6,545 bases of DNA from an uncultured Eubacterium sp. (GTDB lineage: Bacteria > Bacillota > Clostridia > Oscillospirales > Acutalibacteraceae): contig CAMFQI010000072.1 of the NCBI GenBank assembly GCA_945980015.1, positions 1-6,545 on the forward strand, written 5' to 3'. Shown here one piece after another: positions 1 to 5,192 of the stretch; within the stretch, counting starts at the first letter, position 1; every line of letters begins with the position of its first letter. The notes under the pieces are model-generated. The model did not search any database. It saw only the letters and a list, made by a program, of their open reading frames with translations, and was not told where the DNA came from. Made by a program: the position numbers and the translations under genes.

Positions 1-1315
1 CGTTTCCGAGTGAGTCTGTAAGCGGTATGTAGTTAATCCAAGTAAGCACCATACCTGAAAGCCAGCCTGTAACAGATGTTGCGAGCTTTCCGAAGTAGCC
101 CTGTACGGTAGTAACGAGAGCCTCGTTACGAAGACCGTGCTTCCATTCCATATAGTCAAGCGCCTCGGCAGTAACAATCTGTCCGGAAACGTTGAGAATT
201 TTATTAGGTAAACCGCAGATTGTGAGTCCGAAGATAACCCACGCAAGATTGAGTATCTTGTGGTCGGCAAATGTTTGTCCGAATGGGTGATAGCCTACGA
301 AGAATAGTGTCATATAAGCGAAGAAGCCAAACAATCCTGCGATGATTGATGTTGTTCTCGCACCCCATTTTTTAACCATCTTTGCGGCGAGCGGAACCAT
401 AATATAGTTCGGAATACCTGTGAAAAGTCCACAGATTGTTGCATTCATAAGTGAGCCGGTGTTGTTGAGCCAAAAATAAGATTCGGACGAGCCGCCGACA
501 GCCTTGAATGAATTGAAGAAGTTAGCCAAAATAACTGCAATAAGCGGTCTGTTTGTAACAATGTTTTTAAGGGATTCGAGCACGGAGGTTTCCTTCATTT
601 CCTCACGGCTCATAAGTGGTACACGCTCTCTCATATTGAAGCATCCGAAAATAGCAAAGGCAGCCGAAATAATAAGCATAAATCTTGCAAAGCCGCTGTA
701 AATACTTCTCATCGAAATGCTATCGCTTATTTTCGGCAAAAGAGTTACGAGTACGGGAACGAGCGACGGAATCCATGTTCCGAAAAGCTCAAAGAATTTT
801 GTTATTGTAATAAGACTGTTACGTTCGTCGGTATTCGGGGTGATGTTGTAAATCATAAGACCCCACGCACCGAAGTAGCTCATACCAAGACCATAGATAA
901 TGATTGCAATAGTAGCCCAAACAACCTTACCTGTAGAGCTGATGTCGGGAGCGGTAAACATCATATAACCGCCGATTACCCAAAGCGGAAGCGGTATTAT
1001 GAAGAAAGGTCGTATTCTGCCCCAACGTGTTCTCGTTCTGTCGATAATAAGACCCGAAATGGTATCGTCCAGAGCGTCGTAAATCGAAGCAAAAAGATTG
1101 ATGTTCGCATAAGCGGTTGTGTTCAGCTTCAAGAACTGAATCATAAAGAATTCCTTGAAGGCGTCAACGAACTGACTTAAGTTCTTTTGACCGAAATTAA
1201 CAAGAACATAAGCTGCAATTTCCTTTGGCGTCAGGTATCTTTTTTTAGTGTAGGCGAGCTTGTCAAGCTCCTCCTCGCTCATAGTGATTTCGTCAATAGT
1301 CACTGATTCTGCCAC
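1..1315 (-). CDS. GPH-family glycoside/cation symporter (MFS_2), C-terminus beyond the left edge
   Basis: Inner-membrane secondary transporter, probably importing a sugar or glycoside with a cation. The 438 visible residues read without a stop to the left edge. They show a hydrophilic N-terminus (1-30) and then multiple hydrophobic segments. The GPH signature after TM2 is clear: D80 and D84 (in DALDD) followed by DRTRTRWGRIRP at 92-103. D80 and D84 align with the MelB cation ligands Asp55 and Asp59. A late DYMEWKHGLRNEA segment (387-399) and K410 match the C-terminal half of the family. The MelB sugar-binding positions Asp19 and Arg149 are Lys44 and Lys173 here, so the substrate cannot be read from MelB. 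I chose the GTG start at 1315 because GAGGG lies 6 nt upstream; the ATG at codon 12 has no ribosome binding site. Family members are about 450-500 residues, so little is missing. It is divergent from the + strand genes and may feed the GH2 enzyme. Family call is strong; substrate unknown. Confidence 0.92.
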   Translation of the reverse strand, partial: MAESVTIDEITMSEEELDKLAYTKKRYLTPKEIAAYVLVNFGQKNLSQFVDAFKEFFMIQFLKLNTTAYANINLFASIYDALDDTISGLIIDRTRTRWGRIRPFFIIPLPLWVIGGYMMFTAPDISSTGKVVWATIAIIIYGLGMSYFGAWGLMIYNITPNTDERNSLITITKFFELFGTWIPSLVPVLVTLLPKISDSISMRSIYSGFARFMLIISAAFAIFGCFNMRERVPLMSREEMKETSVLESLKNIVTNRPLIAVILANFFNSFKAVGGSSESYFWLNNTGSLMNATICGLFTGIPNYIMVPLAAKMVKKWGARTTSIIAGLFGFFAYMTLFFVGYHPFGQTFADHKILNLAWVIFGLTICGLPNKILNVSGQIVTAEALDYMEWKHGLRNEALVTTVQGYFGKLATSVTGWLSGMVLTWINYIPLTDSLGN

Positions 1316-1352
1316 TTTATTCCCTCATTTCCAAATGATAAAATACAAATTA

Positions 1353-1381
1353 ATATTATCATATACCTTACTCAAATTCAA
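1353..1381 (-). promoter_or_regulatory. Candidate promoter for the GPH transporter
   Basis: On the minus strand, TTGAAT (1381-1376) serves as a -35 box. It is followed either by GATAAT (1360-1355; 15-bp spacer) or by TAATAT (1358-1353; 17-bp spacer) as a -10. The transcript would start near 1346 and leave a leader of about 30 nt before the GTG at 1315. The boxes are imperfect and the region is AT-rich, so the exact placement is uncertain. The -35 box lies inside the inverted repeat at 1368-1403, which would let a regulator act directly on this promoter. Confidence 0.5.
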
Positions 1382-1403
1382 CACTTTTTTGAATTTTGAG
1401 TAA
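1368..1403. promoter_or_regulatory. Imperfect inverted repeat, candidate operator between divergent genes
   Basis: The left arm TTACTCAAATTCAA (1368-1381) and right arm TTGAATTTTGAGTAA (1389-1403) are reverse complements apart from one extra T in the right arm. The spacer is 7 nt (CACTTTT). No gene ends here, so terminator function is unlikely. The repeat covers the candidate -35 box of the leftward promoter and lies about 90 bp upstream of the predicted rightward transcription start. That placement fits an operator or activator site for the transporter. No regulator gene is present in the window to name the binding protein. Confidence 0.5.
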
Positions 1404-1439
1404 TATTTATTTTTTTACATATAAGTTATCCGAATATTG

Positions 1440-1468
1440 TTGACATTCAGTCGAAAAAATTATAGAAT
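1440..1468 (+). promoter_or_regulatory. Sigma-A-type promoter for the zinc-ribbon membrane protein gene
   Basis: A perfect TTGACA -35 box (1440-1445) is separated by 17 bp from TAGAAT (1463-1468), a five-of-six match to the -10 consensus. Transcription would begin near 1475 and give a leader of about 30 nt. The ribosome binding site AGAGGTG (1493-1499) sits 5 nt before the ATG at 1505. This is the strongest promoter visible in the window. It probably drives 1505-3032, and the later genes if transcription passes the hairpin at 3039-3061. Confidence 0.78.
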
Positions 1469-1504
1469 AAACAGGAATAAACATTTTTTATAAGAGGTGT
1501 CAAA

Positions 1505-2425
1505 ATGGCAAGTACCTGTCCGAATTGCGGAAAAAAACTTCATTGGTATGATATTAAGGCTGAATGCTCCGAGTGTGGCGTCAGCATACCTAATTTTAAT
1601 TGGGAGGCAAGACTCGAAGCCGACAATGAGCTTGCGGAAAAAAAGTTTTCAACCTTCTACCGTGCGCTTAACAGACTGGCTTATTCTATTTGGGGCACGA
1701 AGCTGAGAATAGCAAGGATTATTCTTTCTTTTGTTCCTGTTATCGGATTTATATTGCCTTGGGCAACGATAAAAAGCGATGCAAAAAGCGTCGGACTTGA
1801 CCTGTTCGGTATCACCTGCGAAAAATCGCTATTGGATATTTTTAGCGACTTTTTCTCTAACGCAGGAAACTACATAACAAATATGGGATATGAGGGCTTT
1901 TCGGGTGTTCTGAGCTTTACTATGTTCGGCGTTTTGTTTATGGCGCTTTCGCTCGTATTTGCCGTAATAGCTTTCTTCCTCATTCTCATTACCGCTAAGC
2001 ACTCAAAAACAAAGGCTATGGTAACCTTTGATATACTCAGCGTTTTGAGTGCGTGCGCAAGTGCGGTTATGATTCATTTTGCTTCCGGTGCATGCGCAGG
2101 ACAAACCGCCGTTAATTTCGGAAGCTTTCCGCTTTACAACATCAGCGCTCAGGTTAATTGGGGCTTTTATGTTGCGCTTGTGCTTCTTTTGGTTGCTACC
2201 GTAATGAACGGTATGGTTGCAAAGGCTCCTGCAAAATCCGACGAGCAGCTCGAAAACGAACGTCTCGAAAGAAAGGCGGCTAAGGAAGCCGCTGAGCACG
2301 AAAAGGAGCTCCAAAACGAAATTGCACGTCGCGAGGAGGAAGCTCGTGCAAAGCAGGAGGAAGCCGAAAGGGTAGCAAAGGCAAAGGCTGACCTTGCCGC
2401 AAGAGAACAAAAGAAGAAAAAATAA
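1505..2425 (+). CDS. Zinc-ribbon, four-TM membrane protein with a charged C-terminal coil; function unknown
   Basis: I do not recognise a named family. The 306-residue protein starts with a zinc ribbon: C5 and C8 (CPNC) and C21 and C24 (CSEC), a CX2C-X12-CX2C arrangement typical of structural zinc binding. Four hydrophobic segments follow at about 69-89, 138-163, 172-194 and 219-238, with a Gly/Asn/Phe-rich stretch of about 48 residues between the first two. Residues 241-306 are almost entirely Glu, Ala, Lys and Arg and predict a long helix or coiled coil ending in KKKK. With an even number of TM segments, the zinc ribbon and coil should be on the same side, presumably the cytoplasm. The ATG is fixed by AGAGGTG 5 nt upstream. 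It is first behind a strong promoter and ends 16 bp before the next membrane-protein gene, so the two products may work together. A scaffolding or sensing role is conceivable, but nothing here is catalytic. Confidence 0.88.
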   Translation: MASTCPNCGKKLHWYDIKAECSECGVSIPNFNWEARLEADNELAEKKFSTFYRALNRLAYSIWGTKLRIARIILSFVPVIGFILPWATIKSDAKSVGLDLFGITCEKSLLDIFSDFFSNAGNYITNMGYEGFSGVLSFTMFGVLFMALSLVFAVIAFFLILITAKHSKTKAMVTFDILSVLSACASAVMIHFASGACAGQTAVNFGSFPLYNISAQVNWGFYVALVLLLVATVMNGMVAKAPAKSDEQLENERLERKAAKEAAEHEKELQNEIARREEEARAKQEEAERVAKAKADLAAREQKKKK

Positions 2426-2441
2426 TTGTTAGGATATTGAT

Positions 2442-3032
2442 ATGAAAACACAAACAAACGAAAAAAAGAACAAAAAATATATTGCCGGAACTAACGTACC
2501 CGTTTCAAGAGTTGTCGTAACATCGGTAGTGCTTGCACTTCTCTTGGGCTTACTTGCGTTTGCAATAGCTGTATTCAGTGCCAAGCCGTATGACGTTAAG
2601 GACGGTCAGGTTGATGTTTATAAGGTTACTTCAACGATTTATTCCCACGCTATTGTTGCCGCTATGCCCGAAACGATTTCAGGCTACGACAACGGCGAGG
2701 AGGTTAAGTTTTATATCGAGGTAAACGATAAGTATAACAGCAAGACCGATGACCCCATCGAGCAGTATAGAGTGTATTACTACAATAAGGACGGCAAAAA
2801 GCTCATTGCTTCAAACGGTATTTATCGAGGTAATACAGAAACTATGTACCCTCTTATCGGATTTTTTATCGCAGGAATGAATAGCCTTAAGGTGCTTCAA
2901 AAAATAATAATCGCCGTATTTGTAGTGCTTATTGTTGTTTCGGTTGCGCTTCTTGGCTACCTAATATACCTTATCGTAAAGGTGAAGAAGGATAAGGACT
3001 ATCACAAAAAGCTAAATCCGAATACGAAATAA
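2442..3032 (+). CDS. Two-TM membrane protein with an extracytoplasmic domain; function unknown
   Basis: I do not recognise this 196-residue protein. It has a Lys-rich N-terminus (KKNKK near 8-12), a first hydrophobic helix at about 24-45, a polar Tyr-rich domain at about 47-150 and a second strong hydrophobic helix at about 155-178. The tail is basic (KVKKDK). The positive charges flanking both helices predict both ends in the cytoplasm, with the middle domain of about 100 residues outside. That domain has alternating hydrophobic and polar residues with many Tyr, Val and Asp, consistent with a small beta-rich fold; it contains no cysteine. The ATG has AGGA at 2431-2434, 7 nt upstream. The gene follows the zinc-ribbon gene by 16 bp and is almost certainly co-transcribed with it. 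A hairpin lies just beyond its stop codon. Confidence 0.85.
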   Translation: MKTQTNEKKNKKYIAGTNVPVSRVVVTSVVLALLLGLLAFAIAVFSAKPYDVKDGQVDVYKVTSTIYSHAIVAAMPETISGYDNGEEVKFYIEVNDKYNSKTDDPIEQYRVYYYNKDGKKLIASNGIYRGNTETMYPLIGFFIAGMNSLKVLQKIIIAVFVVLIVVSVALLGYLIYLIVKVKKDKDYHKKLNPNTK

Positions 3033-3038
3033 AAAATC

Positions 3039-3061
3039 GGCTTGCCTTTTTTAGGCGAGCC
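3039..3061 (+). terminator. GC-rich hairpin, weak terminator or attenuator
   Basis: GGCTTGCC (3039-3046) pairs with GGCGAGCC (3054-3061), giving eight pairs with one G-U wobble around a loop of six T and one A. It begins 7 bp after the stop of the two-TM gene. On the + strand it is followed by TATTTGT, a poor U-tract, so termination may be partial. On the minus strand the same hairpin is followed by a run of six T (complement of 3031-3036), which is a better terminator, yet no minus-strand gene ends here. It may separate the membrane-protein pair from the reductase/glycosidase pair, or let a fraction of transcripts through. Confidence 0.55.
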
Positions 3062-3086
3062 TATTTGTACAAACAAGGGGAAATTT

Positions 3087-5159
3087 ATGAGCTACGATAT
3101 GTTATTTTCACCTATGAAAATAGGAAAATTGGAAATAAAAAACAGAGTTGTTATGGCACCGATGTGTATGGGCTTCGGTCAGTTCGACGGCAGAGTTACC
3201 GAAGCTATGCATAACCATTATGTTGAAAGAGCAAAGGGCGGAGTCGGACTGATTATAACCGAGATTTCGAGAGTAAACGATATTACAGGCGCCGCTTCGT
3301 TCGGTCAGCTTGGCGTTTCTCACGATTACCAAATTGACGGACTTCGTAAAATGGCTGATGATATTCATTCCTATGGCGCAAAGATTATGGTTGAGCTTCA
3401 TCACCCGGGACGTCAGAATTTAGGTCTTATGATTGGCACAGTTCCGATTTCGGTTGCGTGCGATAAAATTATGGGCAAGGCGTATGCGAAGCTTCTTACA
3501 GGTGCAATTATCCCGCCGGGCAAAAAATTACAGGACAAAGACATTGTTCCTCGTACCGTTGCTCCGTCAAAATGCGAAAAGTCAAAAATGGCTGAAAGCG
3601 TAAACAGGGGACTTACAAAATTAGGAATTAAGAAGCTTGTTCGTCAGTTTGTTGACGGTGCCGTAAGAGTAAAAAAGGCGGGCTGTGACGGTGTTGAGCT
3701 TCATGCGGCTCACGGATATCTTATTCAGCAGTTTTTGTCGCCTAATACAAACAAGAGAAACGATGAATACGGCGGAAGCCTTGAAAACCGTATGCGCTTT
3801 CTTATGGAAATAATCGACGGCATAAGGCGTGAATGCGGCGCAGACTTTCCTATTGTAGTCAGACTTTCGGTTGATGAAATGTATGAAAAAATAGGTCAAA
3901 AGGGCAAGGGCTACGACTTGCAGGAGGGTCTTAAAATGGCAAAGGCACTCTCCGACAAAGGCATAGACGCTATTGATGTTTCTTCTGCGGCTTACGATAC
4001 CTTTAACTATTGGCTTGAGCCGACAACCTTTGAATGCGGTTGGCGTAAATATCTTGCCGCCGAGGTAAAAAAGGTTGTTGATATTCCTGTTCTTGCCGCA
4101 AATCTCATTCGCTCTCCCGAGCAGGCTGAACAACAGCTTGAGGACGGAATACAGGATTTTGTTTCCCTCGGAAGACCTTTGCTTGCAGATCCGCATTGGG
4201 TCAATAAGGTTGAGCAGGGCAGGGAAAATACCGTAAAGCGTTGTATATGTTGTCTTTACTGCTTTGAAAGTATGGAAAATAACGCTTATCGTTACACTCA
4301 CGGAAACTGCTCTGTAAATCCGTTTATGGGCAGGGATAATGTAAAATTGAAGCAAAACGGAAACGGCAGAAAGGTCGTTGTTGTCGGCTCCGGTGTTGCC
4401 GGACTTACCGCCGCCGAGTTGTTTTCAAAACGAGGCTTTGACGTTACCGTGCTTGAAAAGTCACAGACCTACGGCGGACAGATTAATCTTGCCGATAAGC
4501 CGCCGCATAAGGAAAAGCTTCATTGGTGCGTTGATGATTTGTATACAAACGCAGTTCAAAACGGCGTTAAGTTCGAGTTTGACACTTTGGCAACGCCCGA
4601 AATTCTTGACGCTCTTTCTCCCGAGGTTGTAATAAACGCAACCGGCGCAAACGCTGTATTTCCAAAGCCGTTCCAAAAGGAGAATGTTTGCACTGTTACG
4701 GATATATTAAACGGTAATGTTGTACTGAATGACAAAAAGGTTGCCGTAATAGGCTCGGGTATGACAGGACTGGAAACCTCTGAGCTTCTTTGTGAGCAGG
4801 GTAATAAGGTGTCAATAATAGAGATGGCTGATGAAATAGCCCCGGGGGCTTATTTCCAACAGCTTGACGACGCTTTGCCGAAGCTGAAAGCGGCGGGAAC
4901 GCAGTTCTTCGCATCCTCAAAGCTAACCGAAATTCAAAGCGACTGCGTTGTTGTTGAAAACACAAAAACAGGCGAAAAGAAGAATATAGCTGCAGATTTC
5001 GTTGTCCTTTCACTCGGTTGCAGACCTGATAATTCTCTGCTTGATGAGATAAAGGACGGTAAAAGCTATAAGGTAATAAACATCGGCGACAGTGTAAAAA
5101 TCGGCAGAATAGCAAACGCAACACAGGCGGCATTTGACGCTGTTATGTCGGTTGATTAA
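3087..5159 (+). CDS. FMN/4Fe-4S/FAD enoate reductase, old yellow enzyme family (FadH/TMADH/BaiCD-like)
   Basis: Cytoplasmic NAD(P)H-dependent flavoenzyme expected to reduce an activated C=C bond; substrate not determinable. It has 690 residues, close to the family's usual 640-690. The FMN-binding TIM barrel (about 1-370) starts with LFSPMKIGKLEIKNR and has HHPGR at 105-109, HAAHGY at 206-211 and the YGGSLENR signature. C386, C389, C392 and C408 are placed to bind a 4Fe-4S cluster (CX2CX2CX15C, closer to trimethylamine dehydrogenase than to FadH). A Rossmann motif G434-S-G436-V-A-G439 should bind FAD. A second, G556-S-G558-M-T-G561, has Glu579 at the end of the second strand, favouring NADH over NADPH. 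Start: the ATG at 3087 has AAGGGG 6 nt upstream; an upstream in-frame TTG at 3042 lies inside the hairpin and is unlikely. About 95 residues separate HHPGR from HAAHGY, more than usual. It precedes the glycosidase by 33 bp. Relatives reduce dienoyl-CoAs, bile acids, steroids or isoflavones. Confidence 0.93.
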   Translation: MSYDMLFSPMKIGKLEIKNRVVMAPMCMGFGQFDGRVTEAMHNHYVERAKGGVGLIITEISRVNDITGAASFGQLGVSHDYQIDGLRKMADDIHSYGAKIMVELHHPGRQNLGLMIGTVPISVACDKIMGKAYAKLLTGAIIPPGKKLQDKDIVPRTVAPSKCEKSKMAESVNRGLTKLGIKKLVRQFVDGAVRVKKAGCDGVELHAAHGYLIQQFLSPNTNKRNDEYGGSLENRMRFLMEIIDGIRRECGADFPIVVRLSVDEMYEKIGQKGKGYDLQEGLKMAKALSDKGIDAIDVSSAAYDTFNYWLEPTTFECGWRKYLAAEVKKVVDIPVLAANLIRSPEQAEQQLEDGIQDFVSLGRPLLADPHWVNKVEQGRENTVKRCICCLYCFESMENNAYRYTHGNCSVNPFMGRDNVKLKQNGNGRKVVVVGSGVAGLTAAELFSKRGFDVTVLEKSQTYGGQINLADKPPHKEKLHWCVDDLYTNAVQNGVKFEFDTLATPEILDALSPEVVINATGANAVFPKPFQKENVCTVTDILNGNVVLNDKKVAVIGSGMTGLETSELLCEQGNKVSIIEMADEIAPGAYFQQLDDALPKLKAAGTQFFASSKLTEIQSDCVVVENTKTGEKKNIAADFVVLSLGCRPDNSLLDEIKDGKSYKVINIGDSVKIGRIANATQAAFDAVMSVD

Positions 5160-5192
5160 TCGATTGATGAATAATAATTAAAGGGGTAAATT

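Noticed and set aside
504..701. Plus-strand open frame of 65 codons
   Set aside because: It lies antisense to the GPH transporter, with no ribosome binding site or plausible product.
1368..1415. The intergenic inverted repeat as a transcription terminator
   Set aside because: The stem is AT-rich, no gene on either strand ends nearby, and the T-rich tract is separated from the stem.
2003..2457. Two overlapping minus-strand open frames, Cys/Phe/Ser-rich
   Set aside because: They are the complements of the Glu/Lys/Ala-rich coil codons of the zinc-ribbon protein and have low-complexity products without start signals.
3042..3070. Promoter TTGCCT with TTGTAC for the reductase
   Set aside because: Both boxes are poor matches and the -35 would be part of the hairpin; not enough to call.
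3042..3086. In-frame TTG start that would add 15 residues to the reductase
   Set aside because: It lies inside the hairpin stem, lacks a ribosome binding site, and the ATG at 3087 has AAGGGG at ideal spacing and gives the family's normal N-terminus.
3621..4355. 244-codon open frame on the minus strand
   Set aside because: It is antisense to the conserved FMN barrel of the reductase; its product resembles no family and the openness follows from the codon use of the real gene.
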